Source of the DNA: Modestobacter marinus
Lineage (GTDB): Bacteria; Actinomycetota; Actinomycetes; Mycobacteriales; Geodermatophilaceae
Length of the DNA stretch: 60,143 nucleotides
Assembly (NCBI RefSeq): GCF_019799945.1
Contig: NZ_JABGCH010000027.1
Span: 1-60,143, forward strand
Direction: 5' to 3'
Shown: positions 47,033 through 55,590 of the stretch, one piece after another
How the letters are laid out: each line of letters opens with the position of its first letter
Position numbering within the stretch: the stretch's first letter is position 1
The notes under the pieces: model-generated
Seen by the model: the letters and a program-made list of their open reading frames with translations, nothing else
What the model was told of the DNA's origin: nothing
The model's database searches: none
Made by a program: the position numbers and the translations under genes

Positions 47033-47737
47033 TCAGAGGCCGGAGGAGGTGAAGGAGTGCGTGCCGCAGCTGCAGCCCGGGTGGCGGGCGGAGAGCACGA
47101 GGGAGACCGCGTGCGCCCGGTCGCGGGCGCCGAGCTTGCGCAGGATCGCCTTGACGTGGGACTTGACGGTGTCCTCGCTGATGAACAGGTTCTTGCCGAT
47201 CTGCCGGTTCGACTGCCCCTGGAGCAGCTCGTCGAGGACGTCGGACTCCCGGCGGGTCAGGGGCACCTCGGGCGTCACCTCCCGGGCGACCGGCTCGGCG
47301 CCACCTTCGGTGCGCCGGATCTGCGGGTCCACCACCGTGCGCCCGGCGCGGGCGGCGAGGACCGACCAGCCGAGCAGCGTCGGGGAGGTGTTCATCAGCA
47401 GGTAGCCGCGGACACCGGCGGCCAGCGCCTCGTTGACCACGGCCGGGTCCTCGGACGTGGCCAGGGCCACGATCGAGATCTGCGGAAAGCGGCGGCGGAG
47501 GTCGCGGCAGGCGTTGAGGGTGGCGGCCCGGCCGGAGCCCAGTTCCACCACCACGGCGTCGGGGCGGGCCGACTCGGCGAGGGTGAGCGCGCGGCGGGGC
47601 TCTCCCGGGGCGCCCACGGCCTGCAGGCCGGGGGTCTCGTTGACCATGCCGATCAGCCCCCGCCGCAGGACCGGCGCATCCGCGAGGATGAGCACACGGG
47701 TCACCCCGCGGGGGGCACTGGCCATCGGTGCAGACAT
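47033..47737 (-). CDS. Orphan LuxR/NarL-type regulator with degenerate receiver
   Basis: A 234-aa response-regulator-like protein with an N-terminal receiver and a C-terminal LuxR helix-turn-helix (PLTRRESDVLDELLQGQSNR, LFISEDTVKSHVKAILRKLG). The receiver lacks normal phosphorylation residues: the acidic pair is Ala19-Asp20, the phospho-Asp position is Glu65 (DAVVVELGSG) and the conserved Lys is Met115 (GYLLMN). The C-terminus has HPGCSCGTH, a possible metal or redox site. The start is the ATG at 47737, with GGAGAGG upstream. There is no adjacent kinase. It is probably phosphorylation-independent. Confidence 0.85.
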   Translation of the reverse strand: MSAPMASAPRGVTRVLILADAPVLRRGLIGMVNETPGLQAVGAPGEPRRALTLAESARPDAVVVELGSGRAATLNACRDLRRRFPQISIVALATSEDPAVVNEALAAGVRGYLLMNTSPTLLGWSVLAARAGRTVVDPQIRRTEGGAEPVAREVTPEVPLTRRESDVLDELLQGQSNRQIGKNLFISEDTVKSHVKAILRKLGARDRAHAVSLVLSARHPGCSCGTHSFTSSGL

Positions 47738-47812
47738 GGGTCCGACCTCTCCGTTCGAATTCTGGCTTCTGTCAGCCATTCCATCGACCGGGAGAACGGG
47801 GTGCTTTAACAC

Positions 47813-47842
47813 ATTCTCGGACAATTCTCGGGAGATTGTCCG
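47813..47842. promoter_or_regulatory. Compound repeat upstream of the orphan regulator, possible operator
   Basis: ATTCTCGG occurs twice 11 bp apart (47813-47820, 47824-47831), and CGGACAAT (47818-47825) forms an inverted repeat with ATTGTCCG (47835-47842). It lies about 80-105 bp upstream of the regulator start in an unusually AT-rich stretch. Autoregulation is a possibility, not shown. Confidence 0.45.
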
Positions 47843-47852
47843 AATGGGGTGC

Positions 47853-47870
47853 GTGCGGGTCGTCCCGCAC
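47853..47870 (-). terminator. Terminator after lepB
   Basis: GTGCGGG-TCGT-CCCGCAC, a 7-bp perfect stem with a 4-nt loop, 20 bp downstream of the lepB stop. Confidence 0.5.
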
Positions 47871-47890
47871 CATTCCGGGACGGGTCCCGA

Positions 47891-48892
47891 TCAGCCGGGC
47901 GGGCCCTCCCGGCTCGGCCGGGTGTGCACCGGGCGGCGGATGCGCCGCCATCCCGTGCGCGGCGGCCGCCGGGACGGCCCGGCCGCCCGGGCACTGCGGC
48001 GACGGCGCCATGCCGTGACCGGCAGCGCGCCGGTGAGCCCGAGCACGTAGGGCACGGCCACCGCCGCGCCGCCCTGCACCGGGACGCCGGCCGCCGACGC
48101 CTGCGGCCCCTGGATGTCCGGGCTGCCGATGCCGCCCATCCGGTCCAGCGGCCAGACGATCAGCGCCGCCTTGCCGATGACGTCGTCGACGGCAATCGTC
48201 CCGGCGTACTGGTCGCCCATGTGGGCCTTGGAGTCCGCCGACGCCGAGCGGTGGTCCCCCATCACCCACAACCGGCCCTCGGGCACGGTGACCGGGGGGA
48301 AGCCCCGGGTCTCGATCGGGGTGTCCTGGTAGATGTACGGCTCGTGGAGCGGTTCCCCGTCGACGGTGACCCGCCCCTCGGGGTCGCAGCACTGCACGGT
48401 CTGGCCCGCGGTCGCGATGACCCGCTTGACGAAGTCGTCCTCGCTGGGCGGGGCGAGCCCGATCGTGCGGCCGAGGGTGAGCAGCGCGCCGGAGAACCAG
48501 TTGGTGGGCTCCGCGACGGTGATCTCCGGTGCCCAGGTGTCCGGCCCGCGGAACACGACGACGTCGCCGGGCTCGGGCTCGCCGAACCAGTACGGCACCT
48601 TGTTGACCAGCACCCGGTCACCGGTGCAGCCGGTGCAGCCGTGCAAGGTCTGCTCCATCGACCCGGAGGGGATGAAGAACGCCTGCACGAGGAACGTCTT
48701 CACCAGCAGTGCCAGGACGAAGGCGATGACCAGCAGGACCGGCAGCTCCTTGAGCAGCGACCCCTTCTTCGCGGGCTTCGTCCGGCCGGCGGACGACGAG
48801 TCACTGGCGGGGTCCGAGGCGCGCTGCCCGGCCGGGCCGGCGGGGTCCGGGGCGGGCTGCCCGGCCGGGCCGGCGGGGTCGTGGGTGCTCAT
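47891..48892 (-). CDS. lepB: Signal peptidase I
   Basis: LepB cleaves Sec/Tat signal peptides at the membrane. The nucleophile Ser is in IPSGSMEQTL (residue about 79) and the general-base Lys in DFVKRVIATAGQTV (residue about 154); WVMGDHRSASADS is also conserved. One N-terminal transmembrane helix (VLLVIAFVLALLVKTFLVQ) is preceded by an acidic/Pro/Gly linker, and a C-terminal hydrophobic and Arg-rich tail follows. At 333 aa it is large because of both ends. It is downstream of rplS across a terminator. Confidence 0.95.
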   Translation of the reverse strand: MSTHDPAGPAGQPAPDPAGPAGQRASDPASDSSSAGRTKPAKKGSLLKELPVLLVIAFVLALLVKTFLVQAFFIPSGSMEQTLHGCTGCTGDRVLVNKVPYWFGEPEPGDVVVFRGPDTWAPEITVAEPTNWFSGALLTLGRTIGLAPPSEDDFVKRVIATAGQTVQCCDPEGRVTVDGEPLHEPYIYQDTPIETRGFPPVTVPEGRLWVMGDHRSASADSKAHMGDQYAGTIAVDDVIGKAALIVWPLDRMGGIGSPDIQGPQASAAGVPVQGGAAVAVPYVLGLTGALPVTAWRRRRSARAAGPSRRPPRTGWRRIRRPVHTRPSREGPPG

Positions 48893-48980
48893 CGCCGTCC
48901 AGCCTACGGTCCGGTGCGGCTGCGGTCCGGCGACCCGCCTGGCCAGCGGCCCGGTCGGCAGGGTGCGCCGGGAACGAGAA

Positions 48981-49010
48981 CGGGCCGGCTGCCCAGTGGC
49001 AGCCGGCCCG
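48981..49010 (-). terminator. rplS terminator
   Basis: A 13-bp perfect stem, CGGGCCGGCTGCC (48981-48993) with GGCAGCCGGCCCG (48998-49010), and a 4-nt loop, 17 bp after the rplS stop and before lepB. Confidence 0.8.
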
Positions 49011-49027
49011 TGCGGGCGTCGCTGAGG

Positions 49028-49384
49028 TCAGCGAGCGACGACCTCGCGCTTCTCCTTGATCTTGGCGGCCTTGCCGCGCAGCTCGCGGAGGTAGTACAGC
49101 TTCGCCCGGCGGACGTCGCCGCGGGTGAGGACCTCGATCTTCTCCACGACCGGGGTGTGCACCGGAAAGGTGCGCTCCACGCCGACGCCGAAGCTGACCT
49201 TGCGCACGGTGAAGGTCTCGCGGATGCCGCCGCCCTGACGGCGGATCACGACGCCCTGGAAGACCTGGATGCGCGATCGGTTGCCCTCGATGACCCGCAC
49301 GTGCACCTTCACGGTGTCCCCGGGGCGGAACTCGGGGATGTCGTCGCGCAGCGACTCGGTGTCGAGGGCGTCCAGGGTGTTCAT
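49028..49384 (-). CDS. rplS: 50S ribosomal protein L19
   Basis: L19 lies at the 30S-50S interface. The core motifs are [40 protein letters not shown] and [20 protein letters not shown], and it ends with [20 protein letters not shown]. The start is the ATG at 49384 (118 aa). It has a strong terminator downstream and a 168-bp gap upstream, where its own promoter is likely. Confidence 0.98.
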   Translation of the reverse strand: MNTLDALDTESLRDDIPEFRPGDTVKVHVRVIEGNRSRIQVFQGVVIRRQGGGIRETFTVRKVSFGVGVERTFPVHTPVVEKIEVLTRGDVRRAKLYYLRELRGKAAKIKEKREVVAR

Positions 49385-49552
49385 CGCAGCAGTCCTCAGT
49401 TCTGGCGGAAACTCGTCGTCGTACGGACAGCGGTGTCCCGGCGTGTCCGTACCGGAAGGTCGCGCTCCACGGCCCGCGACGGAGTCGTCAGGCGCGGAGC
49501 CACCGTCGACGGGAGCCAACGGCGTGCAGCAGCTCTCTACTGTGCCACATCG

Positions 49553-50047
49553 TCAGCAGACGACGCGCGGCGGCCCCGACCACGGGCCGCTCAGCAGCGC
49601 CGGGAGGGCCGTCGGGAGCTCGCGTGGGGCGAACCTCACACCGCGGGCGCCGATCTCCGCCGCGCTCCACCACCGGTGCGGCTCGTCGGCGGCCAGCTCG
49701 AGCTCCGTGCGTCCCCGGCCGTCCACCTCGTGCACCACGTCCCGCAGCACGAAGAACGTCTCGCGGGAGTCGACCAGCCGGTCCCCCCACGCGGCGACGT
49801 GGCGGCGCAGCCAGACCGGGCCCTCCAGAGCAGCCGGGTCGACCCGGAGCCCGACCTCCTCGGCGAGCTCGCGGGCGGCGGCGGTGCGCAGGTCCTCGCC
49901 GTCCTCCACTCCCCCACCCGGCGCGTACCAGAAGCGGACCGGGTCACCGGCGTCCGGCGCCGCACCCCGGGAGCCGAAGAGCAGCAGCCGCCGGTCGCGG
50001 TCCAGCACCAGCACGCGGCTGGTCGGCCGCACCCAGGCGGCGGTCAC
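49553..50047 (-). CDS. NUDIX hydrolase
   Basis: A 164-aa NUDIX protein: the Nudix box [20 protein letters not shown] + EVGL matches Gx5Ex7REUxEExGU. The [17 protein letters not shown] start is typical of the YfcD/NUDT-like group. The substrate could be an oxidised nucleotide or a nucleotide sugar. The GTG at 50047 overlaps the trmD stop in GTGA, so it is translated with TrmD, an unusual partner. Confidence 0.9.
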   Translation of the reverse strand: MTAAWVRPTSRVLVLDRDRRLLLFGSRGAAPDAGDPVRFWYAPGGGVEDGEDLRTAAARELAEEVGLRVDPAALEGPVWLRRHVAAWGDRLVDSRETFFVLRDVVHEVDGRGRTELELAADEPHRWWSAAEIGARGVRFAPRELPTALPALLSGPWSGPPRVVC

Positions 50048-50793
50048 GGCTGGGGGTCGGCGTCCAGCGCGGCCCGGTCCGCGGCGCTCAGCGTGCCCTC
50101 GGCGAGGCCGGCCAGCAGGTCGGGACGGCGGTCGGCGGTGCGCCGCAGCGACTGCTCCCGGCGCCACCGGGCGATCGCGGCGTGGTCGCCGGACAACAGC
50201 ACGGGCGGCACCTCGTGACCCCGCCAGGACGCCGGCCGGGTGTAGGACGGCCCCTCGAGCAGCCCGTCGGCGTGCGAGTCGTACTCGACGGAATCCGCGT
50301 TGCCCACCACGCCGGGGATCAGCCGGGTGACGGCCTCGACCATCACCAGCGTCGCGGACTCCCCGCCGGCGAGCACGTAGTCACCGATCGAGACCTCCGA
50401 CACCGGCCCGGAGTCGGCCGCCCACTCGGCCACGCGCTGGTCGATGCCCTCGTACCGGCCGCAGGCGAAGACCAGGCCCGGCTCGGTGGCCCACTGCGCG
50501 GCGGTGGCCTGGGTGAAGGGCCGCCCGGCCGGCGTGGGCACGACCAGGCGGGTGCCGGGCGGGCGGACGGCCTCCAGCGCGCGGGCCCACGGTTCCGGGC
50601 GCATGACCATGCCGGGCCCGCCGCCGTAGGGCGAGTCGTCGACGGTGCGGTGCACGTCGTCGGTCCACTGCCGCAGGTCGTGGACGGCGACGGTGACCAG
50701 CCCGCGGGCGGCCGCCCTGCCCAGCAGCGACTGGCCCAGCGGGGCGAGGTACTCGGGGAAGATCGTGACGACGTCGATGCGGAACCCGGTCAC
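50044..50793 (-). CDS. trmD: tRNA (guanine37-N1)-methyltransferase TrmD
   Basis: TrmD is the SPOUT enzyme making m1G37, which prevents +1 frameshifting. Motifs are [60 protein letters not shown] and [20 protein letters not shown]. The start is the GTG at 50793 (249 aa). Its ribosome binding site forms the end of the second 63-bp repeat element. The order rpsP-khpA-rimM-trmD-rplS is conserved, here with a NUDIX gene inserted. Confidence 0.97.
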   Translation of the reverse strand: MTGFRIDVVTIFPEYLAPLGQSLLGRAAARGLVTVAVHDLRQWTDDVHRTVDDSPYGGGPGMVMRPEPWARALEAVRPPGTRLVVPTPAGRPFTQATAAQWATEPGLVFACGRYEGIDQRVAEWAADSGPVSEVSIGDYVLAGGESATLVMVEAVTRLIPGVVGNADSVEYDSHADGLLEGPSYTRPASWRGHEVPPVLLSGDHAAIARWRREQSLRRTADRRPDLLAGLAEGTLSAADRAALDADPQP

Positions 50794-50800
50794 AGCACCC

Positions 50801-50863
50801 CCTCGCTGGCGCTCGTCGGCCCCGCGACCGGGCGGTGCTGTGCCTCCGGTGACCTCGCGAGCT
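50801..50863 (-). repeat. 63-bp intergenic element, copy 2
   Basis: On the minus strand this element begins AGCTCGCGAGGTCACCG and ends GCCGACGAGCGCCAGCGAGG, 7 nt before the trmD GTG. It fills nearly the whole rimM-trmD gap. Its length equals the copy at 28640-28702; its last 21 bases are identical to that copy, and its middle differs. Confidence 0.7.
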
Positions 50864-50866
50864 GGG

Positions 50867-51382
50867 TCACAGGTCCAGGAGCCCCTCCGGCGGGTCGACG
50901 ACCACGCGCCCGCCGGGCACGTCGACCGTGGGCACCATCGCCGCGACGAACGGCACGAGCAGGTCACCGCCCTCGGGACGGCGCACGACGAGCAGGTCCG
51001 TGCCCTCGTGGCGCACCCCGGTGACCTCGCCGAGCGGTGAGCCGTCGGGCAGCTCCGCGGCGAGACCGACCAGCTCGTGGTCGTAGAAGTCGTCGGGGTC
51101 GTCGAGCTCGGGCAGGTCGGTGACCGGCACCAGGAGCTGGGTGTTGCGCAGCGCGTCGGCGGACTCCCGGTCGGCGATCAGCTCGCCGTCCGGGCCGGTC
51201 AGCTGCAGCAGCAGCGTGCCGCTGTGCCAGCGGGCGGCGGCCACGGTCAGCGGTCCCCGGGCAGCGGGGTCGGTGAGCAGCACCGCGCCGCTGGTGAAAC
51301 GGAGGTCGGGGTCGTCGGTGCGGACCTCGACGGTGACCTGACCACGGACACCGTGGGGCCGGCCGATGCGGCCGACCACCAC
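50867..51382 (-). CDS. rimM: Ribosome maturation factor RimM
   Basis: RimM binds S19 and helps 30S head maturation. It has [22 protein letters not shown] at the start, [11 protein letters not shown] in the middle and a PRC-barrel C-terminus ([31 protein letters not shown]). The start is the GTG at 51382 (171 aa), with a weak ribosome binding site, 41 bp after khpA. Confidence 0.95.
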   Translation of the reverse strand: MVVGRIGRPHGVRGQVTVEVRTDDPDLRFTSGAVLLTDPAARGPLTVAAARWHSGTLLLQLTGPDGELIADRESADALRNTQLLVPVTDLPELDDPDDFYDHELVGLAAELPDGSPLGEVTGVRHEGTDLLVVRRPEGGDLLVPFVAAMVPTVDVPGGRVVVDPPEGLLDL

Positions 51383-51423
51383 GGTGTCGGTGTGAGGCTG
51401 GGCGCCGTCGGCGCCGGGGGTGC

Positions 51424-51660
51424 TCAGCGCCCGTCGGTGTCGACGACGTCGACCCGCAGGCCGCGGCCGCCGACACCGGTCATCACCTGGCGCAGGGCCT
51501 TCGCCGTGCGCCCGCCGCGACCGATGACCTTGCCGAGGTCGTCGGGGTGCACCCGGACCTCGAGGGTCTTGCCGCGCCGGCCGTTGACCAGGTCGACGAC
51601 GACGTCGTCGGGGTTGTCGACGATGCCCTTGACCAGGTGCTCGAGCGCCTCTTCGAGCAC
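51424..51660 (-). CDS. khpA: KH domain RNA-binding protein (KhpA family)
   Basis: A 78-aa single KH-domain protein: HPDDLGKVIGRGGRTAKALR carries the GxxG loop (GRGG). KhpA relatives bind RNA and affect cell division and size in Gram-positives. The start is the GTG at 51660, 3 bp after the rpsP stop codon, so it is certainly co-transcribed. Mycobacterium has Rv2908c at this place. Confidence 0.94.
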   Translation of the reverse strand: MLEEALEHLVKGIVDNPDDVVVDLVNGRRGKTLEVRVHPDDLGKVIGRGGRTAKALRQVMTGVGGRGLRVDVVDTDGR

Positions 51661-51663
51661 GTC

Positions 51664-52155
51664 TTACTCGGCGGGAGTCTCGGCCGGGGCGCCCGCGGCG
51701 GTCCCGGAGCCGGCGGCACCGGCGGCCTCGGCGACTGCCTCGGCCGGGGCGGAGGCGGCGTCGGTCTTGGGGGCGGCCTTCTTGCGCGGGGTGGTCGCCT
51801 CGGCGGCCGGCTCGTTGCCGGCAGCGCGCGCGGCCTCCTCGTAGATGGCCTTCTTGTCGGCCTTGGGGGCCGCGACCTTCATCGGGGCCGGAGCCGGCTC
51901 GCCCTTGAACTTCTGCCAGTCACCGGTCACCCGGAGGATGGCGGCGACGGCCTCGGTCGGCTGGGCGCCGACGCCGAGCCAGTACTGGGCGCGCTCGCTG
52001 TCGACCTCGATGAAGGAGGGGTCCTCCTTCGGGTGGTACTTGCCGATGGTCTCGATCGACCGGCCGTCCCGCTTGGTGCGGGCGTCGGCGACGACGATGC
52101 GGTAGTACGGCGCGCGCATCTTGCCCAGGCGCATGAGCTTGATCTTGGTGGCCAC
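51664..52155 (-). CDS. rpsP: 30S ribosomal protein S16
   Basis: S16 binds the 16S 5' domain. The conserved part is residues 1-85 ([55 protein letters not shown]). The C-terminal 75 residues are Ala/Glu/Lys-rich and disordered, as often in actinobacteria, giving 163 aa. The start is the GTG at 52155. It heads the rpsP-khpA-rimM-trmD series. Confidence 0.97.
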   Translation of the reverse strand: MATKIKLMRLGKMRAPYYRIVVADARTKRDGRSIETIGKYHPKEDPSFIEVDSERAQYWLGVGAQPTEAVAAILRVTGDWQKFKGEPAPAPMKVAAPKADKKAIYEEAARAAGNEPAAEATTPRKKAAPKTDAASAPAEAVAEAAGAAGSGTAAGAPAETPAE

Positions 52156-52284
52156 GGTGTGTGGTGTGCTCCTCGAACGCGGTGTGGTTGCTCGCCGGAC
52201 GGACGCGTGGGGGTACGCCGGGGCGGAGCGATGGACACGGGCGGGGATGGTGAGAGGGCCGCCCACCGCCGTGTTCGACCGTCC

Positions 52285-52290
52285 ATTGTG
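52285..52290 (-). promoter_or_regulatory. Probable -10 element for rpsP
   Basis: CACAAT on the minus strand in the context TCTGGCACAATGG, about 130 bp before rpsP in the 179-bp gap from proS. No convincing -35 is visible. Confidence 0.35.
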
Positions 52291-52334
52291 CCAGACGTCC
52301 GAAACGGCGGTGGGGCCGCGCCCGAGGGCGGCCC

Positions 52335-54083
52335 TCAGCCGCGGACGGCGGCGACCACGGCGGCCGCGGCGTCGGCGACCGGGACCTCGGACCGCTCCCC
52401 CGTCGCCCGGTCGCGCAGCTCGATGACGCCGTCGGCCAGCCCGCGGCCCACGGTGACGATCGTCGGCATGCCCAGCAGCTCGGCGTCCTTGAACTTCACC
52501 CCGGGCGAGACCTTCGGCCGGTCGTCGAGGAGGACGGTCAGCCCCGCGGCGACCAGCTCCCCGGCCAGCGTCTCGGCGTACTCGAAGACGGCGGCGTCCT
52601 TGCCGGTGGCGACCAGGTGGACGTCGGCCGGCGCGACCTCGCGCGGCCAGACCAGGCCCAGCTCGTCGTGCGTGGACTCGGCGATGGCGGCGACCGCGCG
52701 GGAGACCCCGATGCCGTACGAGCCCATGGTGACGGTGACGAGCTTGCCGTTCTCGTCGAGCACCTTGAGGTCGAGGGCCTCGGCGTACTTGCGCCCCAGC
52801 TGGAAGATGTGGCCCAGCTCCACGCCGCGGGCCAGCTCGAGCGGGCCGGAGCCGTCCGGCGCGGGGTCGCCCGGGAGCACCTCGGCGGCCTCGATGACGC
52901 CGTCCCAGGTGAAATCCCGGCCGGCGACCAGGTCGAACACGTGCTTGCCCGGCTCGTTGGCCCCGGTGATCCACCGGGTGCCGGGCACGACCCGCGGGTC
53001 GACCAGGAAGCGGATGCCGGTCTTGCTCTCGCTGCCGAGCACCTGCGGCCCGATGTAGCCCTTCACGAGGTCCGGGTGGGCGGCGAAGTCGGTGAACGGC
53101 TCGACCTCGGCCGGGGACACCTGCGCCTCCAGCCGCTTGGCGTCGACCTCGCGGTCACCGGGCAGGCCGACGACCAGCGGCTCGCGGGTGCCGTCCGGGT
53201 GCACCAGGATGACGACGACGTTCTTCAGCGTGTCCGCCGCGGTGTACCCGGCGTCCGGGAACACCTGCCGGGCGACGGCGACCAGCGTCTCGATGGTCGG
53301 GGTGTCCGGGGTGTCCTCGACGTGCGCCTCGGGCAGGCCGTCGAACGGGATCGCCTCCGGGACGACGGTGGTGACCGCCTCCACGTTGGCCGCGTACCCG
53401 CCGGGCGAGCGGACGAAGGTGTCCTCACCGATCGACGTGGGGTGCAGGAACTCCTCGCTCCTGGACCCGCCCATCGCCCCGGACATCGCGGACACGATCA
53501 CGTACTCCAGGCCGAGCCGGTCGAAGACCTTGATGTAGGCCTCGCGGTGCGCGGCGTAGGAGCGGTCCAGTCCGGCGTCGTCGACGTCGAACGAGTAGCT
53601 GTCCTTCATCGTGAACTCGCGGCCGCGGAACAGCCCGGCCCGGGGCCGCGCCTCGTCCCGGTACTTGGTCTGGATCTGGTACAGCGTGGCCGGCAGGTCC
53701 TTGTAGGAGCCGTAGAGGTCCTTCACCAGGAGGGTGAACATCTCCTCGTGGGTGGGGCCCAGCAGGTAGTCACCGCCCCGCCGGTCCTTGAGCCGGAAGA
53801 GGTTGTCGCCGTACTCGGTCCAGCGGTTGGTGGCCTCGTAGGGCTCGCGCGGCAGCAGCGCCGGGAAGTGCACCTCCTGCCCGCCCATCGCGTCCATCTC
53901 CTCGCGGACGACGCGCTCGACGTTGCGGAACACCCGGTAGCCCAGCGGCAGCCAGGTGAACCCGCCCGGCGCCGCCCGCCGGATGTAGCCGCCACGCACC
54001 AGCAGACGGTGGCTGGGGACCTCCGCATCGGCCGGGTCGTCGCGCAGGGTACGCAGGAACAGGGTGGACATCCGCAACAGCAC
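52335..54083 (-). CDS. proS: Prolyl-tRNA synthetase (bacterial type)
   Basis: ProRS (582 aa) charges tRNA-Pro. The class II catalytic core has [43 protein letters not shown] and [17 protein letters not shown]. The YbaK-like editing insert (about residues 235-385) hydrolyses Ala-tRNA-Pro. The C-terminal anticodon domain ends the protein. The start is the GTG at 54083 ([13 protein letters not shown]). In Mycobacterium proS lies near rimP; here it is beside rpsP. Confidence 0.97.
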   Translation of the reverse strand: MLLRMSTLFLRTLRDDPADAEVPSHRLLVRGGYIRRAAPGGFTWLPLGYRVFRNVERVVREEMDAMGGQEVHFPALLPREPYEATNRWTEYGDNLFRLKDRRGGDYLLGPTHEEMFTLLVKDLYGSYKDLPATLYQIQTKYRDEARPRAGLFRGREFTMKDSYSFDVDDAGLDRSYAAHREAYIKVFDRLGLEYVIVSAMSGAMGGSRSEEFLHPTSIGEDTFVRSPGGYAANVEAVTTVVPEAIPFDGLPEAHVEDTPDTPTIETLVAVARQVFPDAGYTAADTLKNVVVILVHPDGTREPLVVGLPGDREVDAKRLEAQVSPAEVEPFTDFAAHPDLVKGYIGPQVLGSESKTGIRFLVDPRVVPGTRWITGANEPGKHVFDLVAGRDFTWDGVIEAAEVLPGDPAPDGSGPLELARGVELGHIFQLGRKYAEALDLKVLDENGKLVTVTMGSYGIGVSRAVAAIAESTHDELGLVWPREVAPADVHLVATGKDAAVFEYAETLAGELVAAGLTVLLDDRPKVSPGVKFKDAELLGMPTIVTVGRGLADGVIELRDRATGERSEVPVADAAAAVVAAVRG

Positions 54084-54102
54084 GGGCCCAGTCTCCCAGG
54101 CG

Positions 54103-54142
54103 CCCGGCGCGGGTCGTCCACGGGTTTCCCACCCGCGCCGGG
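54103..54142 (-). terminator. Terminator after the secreted protein gene
   Basis: A 12-bp perfect stem, CCCGGCGCGGGT (54103-54114) with ACCCGCGCCGGG (54131-54142), with a 16-nt loop, between the 204-aa gene and proS. Confidence 0.7.
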
Positions 54143-54184
54143 CCCGCGCCCCCGGCCGGGCGTCCCCGGCCGGGCGGTGCGGTG

Positions 54185-54799
54185 TCAGTCGTCCGAGCCG
54201 TGCCCGCCGCGGTCCCCGCCGTGGTCGTCACCCGGCGGGTCGTCGGAGCCGTGCCCACCTCCGCTGCGGCCGTCGGAGTCGTCGCCCGACCCGGAGGCGC
54301 TCGCCGGGGCCAGCGTGCTGCTGCCGCGCCCGCTGCTGTCGTCGGCCTGGGGTCCCTCGACCGAGAACTGCGGCGTGCCGGCGACGCACGCGACGCGCAC
54401 CTCTATCTCCAGCGTGCCGTTCTCGAACTCCACCTTGCCCAGGTCGTTCGAGTCGTCGAGCCACCAGCCCGGGGTCGGCGCGCTGGCCAGCACGGGAACG
54501 CCGTCGGCGCAGGAGGCGTACACCGAGCCGCCGTCCGTGACGTGCTGACCGTCGGTGACCACGGGCGGCGGGTCGGTGGGTGTCGGGTCGGCCGTCGGGG
54601 AGGTCGAGGATGTCGGGGTCGCCGGGCTCGAGGTCGCCGGGCTCGCGTCGGCCGTGCCGGACGGGGTGGAGGTGACCGACGCCGGCTGGCTGCCGGGCGA
54701 GGCCGAGGCATCGACCAGCGACACGGCGAGGAGTCCGAGGCCGACGGCCGCGGCCGCCGCGGCGGTCCAGGCGGAGCCGAGGAGGAGGGTTCGCTTCAT
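54185..54799 (-). CDS. Secreted protein with Ser/Thr/Pro linker and Asp/Gly-rich tail, unknown
   Basis: A 204-aa protein with a signal peptide ([20 protein letters not shown]..., likely cleaved near residue 33). It has a Ser/Thr/Pro-rich linker (35-80), a small globular part (85-150) with one cysteine pair (C97, C138) and a tail of Asp, Gly, Ser and His ([15 protein letters not shown]). No known family is recognised. It is divergent from the response regulator by 101 bp, so it may be a target or a ligand-binding partner of that two-component system. The Asp/His tail could bind divalent metal. Confidence 0.75.
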   Translation of the reverse strand: MKRTLLLGSAWTAAAAAAVGLGLLAVSLVDASASPGSQPASVTSTPSGTADASPATSSPATPTSSTSPTADPTPTDPPPVVTDGQHVTDGGSVYASCADGVPVLASAPTPGWWLDDSNDLGKVEFENGTLEIEVRVACVAGTPQFSVEGPQADDSSGRGSSTLAPASASGSGDDSDGRSGGGHGSDDPPGDDHGGDRGGHGSDD

Positions 54800-54887
54800 G
54801 TCGAAGACCTTCTCGCCGGCCAGGTCAAGGGCACGCTAAGGAGTGATCAAGACCGGGCAGACCGGTCCCCGTGCCCGGATCGGACAC

Positions 54888-54893
54888 TAGCGT
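54888..54893 (+). promoter_or_regulatory. -10 element consistent with leaderless response-regulator mRNA
   Basis: TAGCGT (TANNNT) ends 7 nt before the GTG at 54901, in GGACACTAGCGTCCGCTCC. No Shine-Dalgarno sequence is present between them. The transcript would start at or near the start codon. Confidence 0.45.
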
Positions 54894-54900
54894 CCGCTCC

Positions 54901-55590
54901 GTGGCACACCTGCTGGTGATCGAGGACGACGAGCGGATCCGCACTGCGCTGATCCGGGCGCTCCGCGACCGCGGGCACGCCGTCACCTCGGCCGGCACGG
55001 CGCTGGCCGGCCTGCAGCAGGCGGTCGAGGACCGTCCCGACCTCGTCGTCCTGGACCTGGGGCTGCCCGACCTGGACGGCCGGGAGCTGCTGCGCATGCT
55101 GCGGGCCGTGTCCACCGTGCCGGTGGTGGTGGCGACGGCGCGGGACGACGACGGCAGCGTGGTGCAGGCCCTGGACGCCGGCGCCGACGACTACGTGGTC
55201 AAGCCCTTCCGGGCCGACCAGCTCGAGGCCCGCATCCGCGCCGTGCTGCGCCGGGCGGCCGGCCCCGCCGACGCGGGCCCGGCGCCGATCACCGTGGGCC
55301 GCCTGACGGTGGACCCGCGCAGCCGCCGGGTCACCCTCGGCGAGCGACCGGTGGACCTGTCCCCCAAGGAGTTCGACCTGCTGGCCTACCTCGCGGCCCG
55401 GCAGGGTGCCGTGGTCTCCAAGCGGGAGCTGCTCACCGAGGTGTGGCGGCTGCCGTACGGCGGAGCCGACAAGACCGTGGACGTGCACCTGTCGTGGCTG
55501 CGCCGCAAGCTCGGCGAGTCCGCCGCGGCACCGCAGCTGCTGCGGACGGTGCGGGGCGTCGGCGTCCGGCTGGCCGAGCCCGGGTCGTGA
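54901..55590 (+). CDS. OmpR/PhoB family response regulator
   Basis: A 229-aa regulator with a complete receiver: acidic pair Asp9-Asp10 (VIEDDE), phospho-acceptor Asp52 (VVLDLGLPD), Thr79 and Lys101 (VVKPF). The C-terminal winged helix (LSPKEFDLLAYLAARQGAVV, DVHLSWLRRKLG) is OmpR-type. The start is the GTG at 54901. Its stop overlaps the kinase start in GTGA (55587-55590). It forms a normal two-component pair with the next gene. Confidence 0.93.
   Translation: MAHLLVIEDDERIRTALIRALRDRGHAVTSAGTALAGLQQAVEDRPDLVVLDLGLPDLDGRELLRMLRAVSTVPVVVATARDDDGSVVQALDAGADDYVVKPFRADQLEARIRAVLRRAAGPADAGPAPITVGRLTVDPRSRRVTLGERPVDLSPKEFDLLAYLAARQGAVVSKRELLTEVWRLPYGGADKTVDVHLSWLRRKLGESAAAPQLLRTVRGVGVRLAEPGS

Noticed and set aside
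47745-47775. GTTCGAATTC resembling a tRNA T loop
   Set aside because: No acceptor, anticodon or D arm can be fitted around it; it is in the regulator leader.
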